A stretch of 53,995 bases of DNA from Dehalococcoidia bacterium UBA2991 (GCA_002346645.1 DEAD01000002.1:1-53995); one strand, 5' to 3'. Counted from the stretch's first letter, positions 33,369-43,024 are shown. The notes: generated from the letters alone by a model not told the origin. Program-made: numbers and translations.

Positions 33369-34546
33369 GGGGTCCCTTCCCAAAGTTTCAGAATTACCTG
33401 CGTGAGAGCGAGGCCAGAAAGAGCATGCTGCTGATCATCCATCCGGGTAATGTCATCTCTAAACCAAGCGCCCTCGACCAGTGCTGGACTGGACCAAAAT
33501 GCGCCCTCCCCTACCGTGACCTGACGGCTGGCAAGAATTCCAGCTCCGCAGATCGCTCGCTCAGCAATCTTGGACTCCAGGGAGGAGAGCCGCTGGTCTG
33601 TGCGGGATAAGCGCCACATAGAAGTCAACCCCTCGACCCATGTCCCGAGACCGGCAGCGCGCGTTGGTACTCCATGCAAAGCCTCGTTGAAGGCTCCACC
33701 CGTACGCTGCGACTCGACTCTGACCAGGAAACCGAAGCGCTGAGCCAGAGCCCGTGCGTACTCAATATGGTGGTCCTTCAAGGGCCAATCTCCCATTTCA
33801 GCGAGACTGTAAGCAGCCCACTGGTCAGGCCAGGGAGGAAAATTGAGGCCCTCAGCCTCATCGCGATAGAGCGAGAGGTAGTCAGCAATACGCCAGGAGG
33901 GTTCATCCCAGCCATCATTAGGGAAATGACGATGCATCTGGGCCAGTGCCCAAAGCGCTTCACCAGTGGCATAGCGGGACCTGACAGTGGGATCCGGGGA
34001 ACCAGTTCTCGGGTTCCAATAGTTGAGCATGGCCCCGTCGGGAAGCTGCATAACCACTAAGAAGCGGGCCAGTTGCTGCATGAGGTCATCAAATATGGGG
34101 TCATCGGTTGCGAAGCGACGTTGGTTGAGACCAGCAAGCATCAACGAGCTCGCGCCAAGCTTCACCAGCCCAGTATCTGGATTGCGGAGGGCAACCCAGT
34201 CAGCATGTTCGATTAGGTTCTCCCGCATCCAGGCCATCCCCAAATCAGCAGCCTGAAGACGCTCCTGATCCCCTAGAGCTACTGCCTGATAAAGGGACAT
34301 CGTGACACCGGCGTGACGAACGACGTTGTAATCATCGGAAAGGCCGTCGGTTTTCCGATCGAACTCGTAGACGTATCGACCGTCGGGATACTGGGCAACC
34401 TCTATCCAGACAGCAGAGGCAATAGCGGATGCCTCCAACGCATCAGGGGTAATCTCGGGACATCTCTCAGGCGAAGCTACCGTTACCCGTAACAGAGCAA
34501 TCCCAACAGCGCATACAGCAAGCGTCAGGCCAGCAGCAGTAATCAC
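33365..34546 (-). CDS. Secreted or anchored alpha/alpha-toroid (six-hairpin) protein
   Basis: The 393-residue protein has an N-terminal hydrophobic segment (3-23) and then repeated helix pairs with aromatic and Gly motifs: DYNVVRHAGVTMSLYQA, RYATGEALWALAQM and NFPPWPDQWAAYSLAEMG. This pattern matches alpha/alpha-toroid folds of glycoside hydrolases, lyases and terpene cyclases. No specific family is recognised and a catalytic pair is not assigned. Start GTG overlaps the SMP-30 stop by 4 bp and the end overlaps the MarC-like gene. Confidence 0.6.
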   Translation of the reverse strand: MITAAGLTLAVCAVGIALLRVTVASPERCPEITPDALEASAIASAVWIEVAQYPDGRYVYEFDRKTDGLSDDYNVVRHAGVTMSLYQAVALGDQERLQAADLGMAWMRENLIEHADWVALRNPDTGLVKLGASSLMLAGLNQRRFATDDPIFDDLMQQLARFLVVMQLPDGAMLNYWNPRTGSPDPTVRSRYATGEALWALAQMHRHFPNDGWDEPSWRIADYLSLYRDEAEGLNFPPWPDQWAAYSLAEMGDWPLKDHHIEYARALAQRFGFLVRVESQRTGGAFNEALHGVPTRAAGLGTWVEGLTSMWRLSRTDQRLSSLESKIAERAICGAGILASRQVTVGEGAFWSSPALVEGAWFRDDITRMDDQQHALSGLALTQVILKLWEGTP

Positions 34547-35490
34547 GCTTGCTTAATCTCAGTTTGGAAGTTCAACCGGTGGCCAGGGACCGGCCATTCA
34601 TCAAAGGCGATCAGTTGGCCCGTACTGCCTAGCGTTACATACAGGCTCTGCAGATCGGGCCCAGCGAAGCAGGCATTAGTGGTAATCCGGTCAGGAAGAG
34701 GAAAGTGCTGAAGTTTCGAGCCATCCGGAGAGATTGAAGTAATCCCTCCATTGATGAGGGTGGCCACTAGGATGTTGCCATGGCTATCCACGCACAGTGA
34801 ATCGCACATGGCAAAGTTATTAGGATGGCCGCCAGGAACTGTAGCCACGACGTGGCGCTGTCCAATTTGGCCAGGTGCCTCAACCTCGAAAGCCCATAGT
34901 CGCCCAGTTGGAGTCTCCGCAACATAGAGAGTGCGCTCGTCAGGACTGAGACCGATGCCATTGGGAGCCTCGAGGGGAAATATAATCTCGCGAATGAAAT
35001 CGCCCTTGGGAGAGGCATAGAAAACACCGGTAATGTCGCGATTACGACCATGGCGCTTCCCGTGGTCAGTGAAGTAAAAGTTGCCCTCACGATCGAAGAC
35101 AAGGTCATTAGGACCCTTCAACGGCTCCCCCTCGCATTCACGGTAGATAGTGGTGACTTCCGAGCCATCAGCGCTAACACGCTGGATCTGACCGCCGATA
35201 TAGCCATCGTCAGGACGAGGACCTGGAACTATGGTGCGCTGACCACTAGAGGTTCGCCCTTCGGACCACTGGAACCCACCGTTCTGGGTCACATACACAT
35301 CCCCGCCAGGACCAAGGGCAGCTCCATTTGGCCCACCTCCCGTGAATGCAAACGTTTCCTTCCGGGACCCGTCAGGGGATACGCGAGTAAGAGTGCCGGC
35401 GCGAATCTCCGTGAAGAGAATATCTCCATCAGGAAGTTCTAAAGGGCCCTCAGCAAACTCGATGTCCGTAGCAACTATGCGGTACTCCAT
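34543..35490 (-). CDS. SMP-30/gluconolactonase/LRE-family protein
   Basis: The 315-residue six-bladed propeller begins YRIVATDIEFAEGPLEL and carries the metal-site Glu of that first blade, GPNDLVFDREGNFYFTD (Asn/Asp ligands) and PNGIGLSPDERTLYVAET. Family members hydrolyse sugar lactones with a divalent metal. ATG 35490 with AAAGGAG 5 nt upstream is chosen over 35517. It heads a three-gene coupled run with the toroid and MarC-like proteins. Confidence 0.88.
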   Translation of the reverse strand: MEYRIVATDIEFAEGPLELPDGDILFTEIRAGTLTRVSPDGSRKETFAFTGGGPNGAALGPGGDVYVTQNGGFQWSEGRTSSGQRTIVPGPRPDDGYIGGQIQRVSADGSEVTTIYRECEGEPLKGPNDLVFDREGNFYFTDHGKRHGRNRDITGVFYASPKGDFIREIIFPLEAPNGIGLSPDERTLYVAETPTGRLWAFEVEAPGQIGQRHVVATVPGGHPNNFAMCDSLCVDSHGNILVATLINGGITSISPDGSKLQHFPLPDRITTNACFAGPDLQSLYVTLGSTGQLIAFDEWPVPGHRLNFQTEIKQA

Positions 35491-35526
35491 GTGGTGCTCC
35501 TTTGGCAGCCTCGTCATATGAGGCGC

Positions 35527-36714
35527 TCAGCCAATAGCGCCTTCAGCGCGAAGAGCCTCGATGCGCCGGGAATCGTATCCGATTGAGGCAAGCACCTCGT
35601 CAGTATGCTCGCCATTGACAGGAGCGCCATTGAGAACTCGACCAGGGGTCTCGCTTAGCTTCGGGCCTACGCCGACCTGCTGGACAGGCCCTACCTGCGT
35701 ATCAACAGTAACAATCATGTCGCGAGCAATATTATGGGGATCGGTGGCGATATTCTCTTGCTCAAGAACGGGAGCAGCACAGATGTCATACGTAGACATG
35801 ACGGCCATCCACTCGTCTGCCGTCTTTGTAGCAAAAATAGCCTCGAAGCGTTCACGCATTTCGGGCCAAGCGGCCTCATCATGTTGCTTCCCCAAAAACT
35901 CTGGGGCTTCGAGAGCCTCACAGAGAGCACTATAGAAATGGGGCTCGATGCTACCAATAGAGAACCAACGGTCGTCGCTGCATAGGTACGTGTCGTACCA
36001 AGGGCGAGCCCCAGTGAGAAAGCCCTCGCCAGGGCGAAGGGGCTGGCCGGTGGAAAAGAATCCTGTCATAGCACTCGTCATTAGGGATAACACACCGTCA
36101 CTCATCGCCATATCAACGGCCTGACCCCGGCCCGTGTGCTCACGGGCTAGGAGGGCAGCACAGATGGCAAAAGCGGCCATTAGGCCACCACCAGCAAAAT
36201 CAGCCAGCAAGTTCACTGGTATAGCCGGAGCGGTGCCGGGACGACCGATGACACCAAGGGCCCCACCGATGGAGATGTAGTTGATGTCATGGCCAACCAA
36301 ATTGCTGTAGGGACCAGTCTGGCCAAAGCCAGAGAGGGAGCAATAAACGATGCGAGGGTTAATGTCTGATACTGTCTCGTAGTCGACACCAAGGCGCTTA
36401 ACTACACCAGGACGGAACCCCTCGAGAACTACATCGGCATTCTTGACAAGATCATAGAAGGCCTCACGGGCACCTTGGTTTTTGAGGTTAAGGGCGATAG
36501 AACGCTTTCCACGACCAAGAGCGTTGTAGGCTGCGGCTCGCCTGGCTGCCTCAGGGTCGGATGATGGCCCAGAACCAAGCTTTGCACTAACACCAGGAAC
36601 GGCCTCTACCAGAGTGACATCGGCACCAAAGTCGGCGAGGAGCATGGAACAGTAGGGACCCGGCGCGAGGCGGGAGAGATCAAGCACCTTTATACCGTCA
36701 AGAGCCATGGCCAT
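35527..36714 (-). CDS. CaiB/BaiF-type (family III) CoA-transferase
   Basis: The 395-residue enzyme moves CoA between carboxylic acids. It begins LDGIKVLDLSRLAPGPYC, then DFGADVTLVE, KRSIALNLK, ADVVLEGFRPG, SLSGFGQTGPY, and the catalytic-type Asp172 in LLADFAGGG. ATG 36714 has GGAGG 6 nt upstream and is preferred to 36801. Close relatives act on formyl, oxalyl, succinyl, carnitine or alpha-methylacyl CoA; specificity is not readable. Divergent from sucD. Confidence 0.9.
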   Translation of the reverse strand: MAMALDGIKVLDLSRLAPGPYCSMLLADFGADVTLVEAVPGVSAKLGSGPSSDPEAARRAAAYNALGRGKRSIALNLKNQGAREAFYDLVKNADVVLEGFRPGVVKRLGVDYETVSDINPRIVYCSLSGFGQTGPYSNLVGHDINYISIGGALGVIGRPGTAPAIPVNLLADFAGGGLMAAFAICAALLAREHTGRGQAVDMAMSDGVLSLMTSAMTGFFSTGQPLRPGEGFLTGARPWYDTYLCSDDRWFSIGSIEPHFYSALCEALEAPEFLGKQHDEAAWPEMRERFEAIFATKTADEWMAVMSTYDICAAPVLEQENIATDPHNIARDMIVTVDTQVGPVQQVGVGPKLSETPGRVLNGAPVNGEHTDEVLASIGYDSRRIEALRAEGAIG

Positions 36715-36889
36715 AGGAAGTCCTCCAGGGCTACTAGCGAATGTTTGGACCGCTGGGAAGTCTAAGCCCGTCAGGCTGAGCATGCTTCCCGCTAGCGCCA
36801 TTGGAAAGCGCGGCTAGAATGCGGGGGCCCGCATTTGCTAGGTAACGCGCGGGCTTAGTCTTGCGGCGCAGTGCGCGCGGAGAGCTTTG

Positions 36890-37759
36890 ATGAGCGTCCT
36901 TCTCGACGAGAACACGCGGTTGATGGTCCAAGGGATCGGCACGGAGGGTGCAAACCATATGCGCCGCTCAATCGCCTACGGTACGAACGTAGTGGCAGCG
37001 GTACATCCACGCCGCGGCGGGGAAGACCAAGACAGCGTCCCCATCTTTGCGACTGTAGATCAGGCAGTGCGGGAGACAGGTGCAAATGTCAGCATCATCT
37101 TCGTACCCGCCCCCTTCGCAGCAGACGCAATCCTGGAAGCAGCAGCTTCAGCTGTACCTCTAGCTGTCTGCATTACAGAAGGCATCCCAGTTATAGACAT
37201 GGTGCGAGTAAAGCAGGCGCTAAAGGGAATGGAAACCATGCTCATTGGGCCGAACTGCCCGGGTGTAATGACACCCAGCACGAAAACCCGTGTTGGCATT
37301 ATGCCTGGCGACGTGTTCCTCCCAGGAAACGTAGGCGTGGTAAGTCGGTCTGGGACGCTGGTGTATGAGGTTGTAGCGCAACTTACAGCCGAAGGGCTTG
37401 GCCAAAGCACGTGCATCGGTGTGGGAGGCGACCCCATCATTGGAACACCACAGCGCGAGGCGATCCGGATGCTAAACGAAGATGACGACACGGACGCGAT
37501 CGTCATGGTTGGTGAAATCGGCGGCAGTGCTGAGCAAGAGGCCGCTGCCTACATCAAAGAACACGTAAGAAAGCCGGTCGTCGCATTCATTGCAGGAGCT
37601 ACTGCCCCACCCGGACGGAGAATGGGACACGCCGGCGCAATTATCTCGGGCGAGGACGGCAAGGCGGAGAACAAGAAGGCTGCACTCAGGGCTGCAGGCG
37701 CAGTGGTCTCCGACTCGCCTGCAGAGATCGGCTCCACTATGAAGAGCCTACTAAGTTAG
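36890..37759 (+). CDS. sucD: Succinyl-CoA ligase alpha subunit
   Basis: The 289-residue subunit has the CoA-binding Rossmann part (VQGIGTEGANHMRRSIAYGT), GPNCPGVMTP, SRSGTLVYE, VGGDPIIGT and the phosphohistidine loop GHAGAI. It catalyses the substrate-level phosphorylation step of the TCA cycle with SucC. ATG 36890 has GGAGAG upstream. No sucC is next to it in this window; the upstream neighbour is divergent. It is near acnA, another TCA gene. Confidence 0.93.
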   Translation: MSVLLDENTRLMVQGIGTEGANHMRRSIAYGTNVVAAVHPRRGGEDQDSVPIFATVDQAVRETGANVSIIFVPAPFAADAILEAAASAVPLAVCITEGIPVIDMVRVKQALKGMETMLIGPNCPGVMTPSTKTRVGIMPGDVFLPGNVGVVSRSGTLVYEVVAQLTAEGLGQSTCIGVGGDPIIGTPQREAIRMLNEDDDTDAIVMVGEIGGSAEQEAAAYIKEHVRKPVVAFIAGATAPPGRRMGHAGAIISGEDGKAENKKAALRAAGAVVSDSPAEIGSTMKSLLS

Positions 37760-37812
37760 TAACCACTTTTCCGAAAAAGGTTCGGGAAACAAAATCCTGG
37801 GCGGTCGTCCGC

Positions 37813-38469
37813 CTATCGCTCGTCGAAGTGGATGTCCGTATGCGCACCATCGCAGAAGGGCTTATTGCTAGAAGCACCGCAACGACAAAGAGTGCGACGG
37901 TTTTGAACCTCCCAGGCAGCACCATCAGCGCTCTCAATCGAGACACCTCCCCGAACCCAGAGCGGCCCGCCAGGTATTACGGCAATCTCAGACTCAAATT
38001 TCGGCTCGACTGGCTCAGTCCCCTCTTCGTAAACGATAGCTAGACGGCCTGTGGGACACCGCCCAACCATAGCAGTGACTCGTTCACGAGCCTCCTCCCC
38101 ATCTTCCTCGATTAGTTCCCAGGCATTGGTAGTGCGTGTTCCGCAAAAGCCAGCACCGATGCAAACAGACTCATCGTCAAACATGATGCCACCAGCACCT
38201 TCAATGCGATTAGCGCGCTCAACCACCGACCGTCGGTCGGCGGTCTCAGCTTCGGACCAAGGCTCGCTAGCATGGGAACCGTCGCAGAAAGGCTTATCGC
38301 TAGAACGGCCACAACGGCATAGAGCATAGAGGTCACGAGTTTCCTCTAGCTCTCGGAGGACATGCCAATCAACGTTCTCACCATTTAGAGTCTGAACAGG
38401 GGCAATCTCTTTAAGCGGCACGCCCCCGGAGACCACATATGGCCCGCCACTCATTACCTGAATGCGCAT
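37813..38469 (-). CDS. CDGSH - Fer4_19 - CDGSH iron-sulfur protein
   Basis: The 218-residue protein holds two CDGSH domains, with cluster ligands Cys51, Cys53, Cys62 and His66 in the first and Cys195, Cys197, Cys206 and His210 in the second. Between them (about 98-150) lies a Fer4_19-type segment with CIGAGFC (Cys103, Cys109) and RCPTGRL (Cys138). CDGSH proteins carry redox-active, labile 2Fe-2S clusters. The internal ATG 38469 gives the family-like start; an upstream in-frame start would add a basic stretch. Electron transfer or cluster donation is likely. Confidence 0.85.
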   Translation of the reverse strand: MRIQVMSGGPYVVSGGVPLKEIAPVQTLNGENVDWHVLRELEETRDLYALCRCGRSSDKPFCDGSHASEPWSEAETADRRSVVERANRIEGAGGIMFDDESVCIGAGFCGTRTTNAWELIEEDGEEARERVTAMVGRCPTGRLAIVYEEGTEPVEPKFESEIAVIPGGPLWVRGGVSIESADGAAWEVQNRRTLCRCGASSNKPFCDGAHTDIHFDER

Positions 38470-38667
38470 TTTCTGCACCGTTTTGACCCTTCTTGCGGCA
38501 CGCAACCAGCCTAGCAATCGTACAGGAACCTGCAGTCAGGCACTGCTAGACGCACTCCAAGACTGGTCGCTATGAGGTTCTCGACTGGCTTGCCCCCTAC
38601 TTCCTCGCGCAAACCTTACTTAGCGAAAACTTACGCAACCCCACCACAAAGGCGGAAGTTTGAAACA

Positions 38668-38743
38668 TGGTGGGCCCGGGTGGATTCGAACCACCGACCA
38701 CCCGGTTATGAGCCGGACGCTCTAACCGCTGAGCTACAGGCCC
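38668..38743 (-). tRNA. tRNA with CAU anticodon, probably tRNA-Ile2
   Basis: The full cloverleaf reads on the minus strand: acceptor GGGCCTG with CGGGCCC, anticodon loop CTCATAA, T loop TTCGAAT, and encoded CCA. The CAU anticodon fits Met or Ile2. The acceptor has C4-G69 and C5-G68, the pair signature that TilS uses to pick tRNA-Ile2 in E. coli, so Ile2 (lysidine at the wobble base) is more likely than elongator Met. It does not have the initiator C1 mismatch. Confidence 0.9.
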
Positions 38744-38814
38744 GCAGCCCCGAAGTATAGGCCGCATATGGGCGATGGGAAGGAGGGGGCAGGCTTCGGG
38801 ACGGCGAGTCAAGG

Positions 38815-38820
38815 TATACT
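38815..38820 (+). promoter_or_regulatory. -10 box of acnA
   Basis: TATACT sits about 94 nt before the acnA ATG. No convincing -35; transcription would begin near 38827. Confidence 0.35.
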
Positions 38821-38913
38821 TCCCTAGCTTCGTCCCGGAGGCGCCGACCCAGAGCCCGACGGGCCCTAAGCAAGAGACCGTGTGATAGGGAACAGGCGGG
38901 GGCGACTTTAACC

Positions 38914-41592
38914 ATGCTCGACAGCTTTAACAGCCGCGACAATCTGGCGGTAGGGGGACGCACGTTCACCTTTCATCGGCTCGATTCTGTTTTGAGTGGT
39001 GAGGCCGCAACGCGCCTGCCTTTCACGCAGCGAATATTGCTAGAGAACTTATTGCGCCGAGAAGATGGAGACACCGTCTCCAGGGAAGACATAGAAGCCC
39101 TAGCGAACTGGAATCCCAACTCAAGCGAGGAACGGGAGGTTGCCTTCGCACCCGCCCGCGTACTGCTCCAAGACTTTACCGGCGTACCAGCAGTGGTTGA
39201 TCTTGCCTCCATGCGCGAAGCACTGGAGTCGCTCGGAGGTGACCCAGAGAGAATCAACCCACTGCAACCGGTCGACTTGGTGATCGACCATTCGGTACAA
39301 GTAGACGCATACGGCACAGACGGGGCTTTCTCCCAGAATGTGGACTTCGAGTACGAGCGAAATCGCGAGCGCTATCTTTTCCTAAGGTGGGGCCAGCAAG
39401 CCTTCCGGAATTTCCGAGTAGTTCCACCAGGAACAGGGATCGTTCATCAGGTGAACCTAGAGTACCTCGCAAGCGTGGTTTTCCAGAACGAAACCACGGG
39501 AATGGTTTATCCCGACACGCTGGTTGGAACAGACTCGCATACAACCATGATTAACGGATTGGGTGTCCTAGGCTGGGGTGCAGGCGGCATAGAGGCGGAG
39601 GCAGCAATGTTAGGTCAGCCAGTCTCAATGCTAATCCCGGAGGTAGTGGGTTTCCGTCTTACCGGCACCCTTCCCGAGGGAGCGACTGGCACAGATCTCG
39701 TGCTTGCAGTCACACAGATGCTACGAAATCTTGGTGTGGTCGGAAAATTCGTCGAGTTCTTTGGGCCAGGGCTTGCAGAATTACCACTGCCAACGCGGGC
39801 CACCATCGCAAACATGGCGCCAGAATACGGCGCAACAGTTGGGTTCTTCCCAGTGGATGAGGAGACGCTGAGCTACCTTCGCTTCACAGGGCGGGATGAA
39901 GAGCAAGTAGCTTTAGTGGAAGCTTACTGCAAAGAGCAGGGTCTCTTTAGAACGGAGAACACTCCTGATCCTCACTTCTCGGAAGTGCTTGAGCTGAACA
40001 TGGAGGAGGTGGAGCCATCAATGGCAGGGCCTCGTCGACCGCAAGACCGCATCCTTTTGCGGGAATCCAAAGAAGCATGGCAGAACGCATTGCCGGAGCT
40101 CGCCGGGGACAATACTAGCGCCAGCCCGGTGGAGGTAACCCGCAACGAGACAGCTTTTGAAGTAGAGCACGGATCGGTAGTCATTGCAGCGATCACCAGT
40201 TGCACAAACACATCGAATCCAGAGGTGCTGATGGCAGCTGGTTTGCTAGCTGAAGCTGCGGTCAAGCGAGGCCTGCATCGAAAACCGTGGGTGAAAACGA
40301 GCCTCGCCCCCGGCTCGAAAGTTGTTACCGACTACCTGGATGCGGCTGGCCTAAGCCCCTACCTCGATGAACTGGGGTTCAATCTTGTTGGCTACGGTTG
40401 TACGACCTGCATTGGTAACTCGGGACCGATAGATGAAGATGTAGCGGCCGCTGTAAATGAGGGCGGACTAGTAGCAGCAGCAGTACTCTCAGGTAACCGC
40501 AACTTCGAGGGACGGGTTAATCCCGTTGTGCGTGCGAACTACCTCGCATCACCACCGCTGGTAGTTGCTTACGCCCTAGCGGGACACATGAACTTCGACC
40601 CAATCACAGAGCCGATCGGCGTTGACTCCGATGGCAATCCCGTGATGCTGTCAGAGCTGTGGCCCTCACAAGCTGCCATCGATAGCGCTATGCGTGAGGC
40701 AGTGCGATCAGAAATGTTCCGCGACCAATACGGCTCAGTGTTCGAAGGAGATCCAGCTTGGCGAGCACTCCAAGCCCCGGAGGGAAGCAGATACGGCTGG
40801 GATGATGATTCCACCTATGTGAAGAACCCGCCCTATTTCGAGAACCTGGACAAAGAGCCCGGCGAGCTCCAAGACATTGTTGGAGCGCGGGTACTGGTTA
40901 TGGTGGGCGACTCGGTTACGACGGACCACATCTCGCCCGCAGGAAATATTGCCCCTAATAGTCCCGCAGCAGCTTACCTATTCGATAACGACATCAAACG
41001 GGAAGACTTCAACTCGTACGGAGCGCGCAGAGGGAACCACGAAGTCATGATGCGTGGCACTTTTGCAAACATCCGGCTTCGAAATCATCTAGCACCAGGC
41101 ACGGAGGGCGGCGTCACTCGCCATCTGCCCGATGGCGAAGAACAAAGTATCTTCGATGCTGCTGTGCAGTATCGGGATGAGGGTGTTCCCTTAATGGTTC
41201 TGGCGGGCAAAGAATACGGAACTGGGTCATCCCGCGACTGGGCGGCTAAGGGACCACGGCTCCTAGGAGTCAGGGCAGTGATTGCTGAAAGTTACGAACG
41301 CATCCATCGCAGCAACTTGGTAGGAATGGGTATTCTGCCACTGCAGTTTCTAGCTGGTGAAACCCGCCTGGAGCTAGAGCTAAGCGGTGAAGAAATGTAT
41401 GCGATTGATGGCATTGCGAAAGGACTTCGCCCTGGGGGTTCTGTAACGGTAACGGCAACAGGTAAAAGCGGAGCCATTTCGCGGTTCGAGGCCATTGTGC
41501 GTATTGATACGCCAGTCGAACTGGAATACTACCGCCACGGGGGAATCCTCCCCTACGTATTGCGGCAACTTGCGGCCGATTCGCAAGAGTAG
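38914..41592 (+). CDS. acnA: Aconitate hydratase AcnA (IRP1-type)
   Basis: The 892-residue TCA-cycle enzyme has the 4Fe-4S ligands in AITSCTNTSNP and GCTTCIGNSG, the N-terminal GTDSHTTMINGLGVLGWGAGGIEAE, and the C-terminal swivel domain with YGTGSSRDWAAKGP. Length matches the IRP1-like bacterial AcnA. It is followed by an unrecognised gene after 43 bp. Confidence 0.96.
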   Translation: MLDSFNSRDNLAVGGRTFTFHRLDSVLSGEAATRLPFTQRILLENLLRREDGDTVSREDIEALANWNPNSSEEREVAFAPARVLLQDFTGVPAVVDLASMREALESLGGDPERINPLQPVDLVIDHSVQVDAYGTDGAFSQNVDFEYERNRERYLFLRWGQQAFRNFRVVPPGTGIVHQVNLEYLASVVFQNETTGMVYPDTLVGTDSHTTMINGLGVLGWGAGGIEAEAAMLGQPVSMLIPEVVGFRLTGTLPEGATGTDLVLAVTQMLRNLGVVGKFVEFFGPGLAELPLPTRATIANMAPEYGATVGFFPVDEETLSYLRFTGRDEEQVALVEAYCKEQGLFRTENTPDPHFSEVLELNMEEVEPSMAGPRRPQDRILLRESKEAWQNALPELAGDNTSASPVEVTRNETAFEVEHGSVVIAAITSCTNTSNPEVLMAAGLLAEAAVKRGLHRKPWVKTSLAPGSKVVTDYLDAAGLSPYLDELGFNLVGYGCTTCIGNSGPIDEDVAAAVNEGGLVAAAVLSGNRNFEGRVNPVVRANYLASPPLVVAYALAGHMNFDPITEPIGVDSDGNPVMLSELWPSQAAIDSAMREAVRSEMFRDQYGSVFEGDPAWRALQAPEGSRYGWDDDSTYVKNPPYFENLDKEPGELQDIVGARVLVMVGDSVTTDHISPAGNIAPNSPAAAYLFDNDIKREDFNSYGARRGNHEVMMRGTFANIRLRNHLAPGTEGGVTRHLPDGEEQSIFDAAVQYRDEGVPLMVLAGKEYGTGSSRDWAAKGPRLLGVRAVIAESYERIHRSNLVGMGILPLQFLAGETRLELELSGEEMYAIDGIAKGLRPGGSVTVTATGKSGAISRFEAIVRIDTPVELEYYRHGGILPYVLRQLAADSQE

Positions 41593-41635
41593 AACACAAC
41601 AGGAGACACAACCGAACTTGCTGGGAGATAAAGAC

Positions 41636-43006
41636 ATGCCAGACCTGATGAAGATTGCCCGCACAGAACACGATGGAGGTGACTTACTTGGAGCATTGAG
41701 CGAATTGTTCGACCCTGCTGAGGTCCGACCAGATGGCTATCCAGATGCGGTCATCTGGCAAGGTGGCAACTTCGATGGAACAGTGAACCCGGTTGCCCAC
41801 TCTCTGACTGACGCTTACGCACTTCTCGGTACCCTTGCAGCGATAGATATCCTCGGCCTTCCCTTCTATGCCGTTCCGATGTGGTCCCAATACCGGCATG
41901 ACACGAAGCTAGAAGCACTCAGCTGGTTTGGAAACATGCCCTGTACCTCCATCAAATGGTCGACAGCCGGAGACGCCTATGTGAACGACGGTGATGGTGG
42001 ACGAGTCGTTGTAATGGGAAAGTCGGGAAATGCTCCGCTACGAACACAGGCAGGTGTGTATTGCAACGTCCGACCCTACGGGCCGATCACCGTAGTCCGC
42101 TGCATGCCCTGCCTGCCCTATTCGCAAAATCGTTCTGTATTCGAAGTTGATCCAGAGACCGGGAATATCCATTCGGAGATGAATACCCCAGGTATTCAGA
42201 TGGCCTATGCCGGCCGCCGCTTTCTCCAGATGGTGCACGAGACAGGTCAACTAGGAAGAATCGCATTCAAGCCAACCCAGGCAATGGAAGATGGAATTAA
42301 CTCGGGCCTGCTTTCGTGGTTATTGGCCGACACCAAATTCAACGTGGGCAGGAAATATGCTGTAGACGGTTACATCGAGCATCGCGAGCGAGTTGACCGC
42401 ATTGTGAACCTGCTCCCAGACGATTTTAAAGATGGTATGCAGAACTGGGGCGGTCAGATTGAGCAGCACATCTCAGACACGAACTACGGACTCCTTTTAT
42501 GGGACCTAATCGAGCAACAGAACACAATCGTCCTGGCCACAGACCTAGACGGCGACCGACTTACAGACCTACTGGCCGACGTCTCAGAACCCCTGCGCGC
42601 CTTCGGCCAGCGTGTAATCGACCAAGTTGGGAACAACGCCAAGATGAGCGATCTGTGGAGGGAGATGGGGTACACAACAGGTAACGGCCGGGACATGACT
42701 TCGGTGATGTACCGAATGCACGGGCCACCTATTCACGAGCAGACATTGGGCTCGGCAGATGCGATGCTTCTCCGCCTCTTAGACGGCGATGAATCGATGG
42801 GAGGGACCAAGCGTCCCTATGACCCCCGAATCCACTTTGTACTCATCCGGGACGCCTATCGGGATGCAAACCCACAAAACCTCAAGTTACATTCGTGGCT
42901 TGACGAGGCGCTAGCAAAGTTTGACGAGGTGTACACAGGGGAGCGTCCCGGGTTCCTAGAAGGGTATGCACAACTCAAGGAAGTGATTACCCCCTGGGGA
43001 ACATAG
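41636..43006 (+). CDS. Unrecognised 456-aa soluble protein downstream of acnA
   Basis: I do not recognise a family. The protein starts MPDLMKIARTEHDGG and has no membrane helix or signal peptide. It has even composition throughout, Trp-rich patches (AVIWQGGNFDGTV, MWSQYRH, LSWFGNMPC) and MPCLPYSQNRSVFEVDPETG. Histidines and acidic residues in conserved-looking turns suggest an enzyme. ATG 41636 has GGGAG 8 nt upstream; the longer frame overlaps acnA. Base composition is like its neighbours, so there is no sign of transfer. Lying downstream of acnA, it may be co-transcribed. Confidence 0.8.
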   Translation: MPDLMKIARTEHDGGDLLGALSELFDPAEVRPDGYPDAVIWQGGNFDGTVNPVAHSLTDAYALLGTLAAIDILGLPFYAVPMWSQYRHDTKLEALSWFGNMPCTSIKWSTAGDAYVNDGDGGRVVVMGKSGNAPLRTQAGVYCNVRPYGPITVVRCMPCLPYSQNRSVFEVDPETGNIHSEMNTPGIQMAYAGRRFLQMVHETGQLGRIAFKPTQAMEDGINSGLLSWLLADTKFNVGRKYAVDGYIEHRERVDRIVNLLPDDFKDGMQNWGGQIEQHISDTNYGLLLWDLIEQQNTIVLATDLDGDRLTDLLADVSEPLRAFGQRVIDQVGNNAKMSDLWREMGYTTGNGRDMTSVMYRMHGPPIHEQTLGSADAMLLRLLDGDESMGGTKRPYDPRIHFVLIRDAYRDANPQNLKLHSWLDEALAKFDEVYTGERPGFLEGYAQLKEVITPWGT

Positions 43007-43024
43007 GAGCAGTCTTACTGGCCT

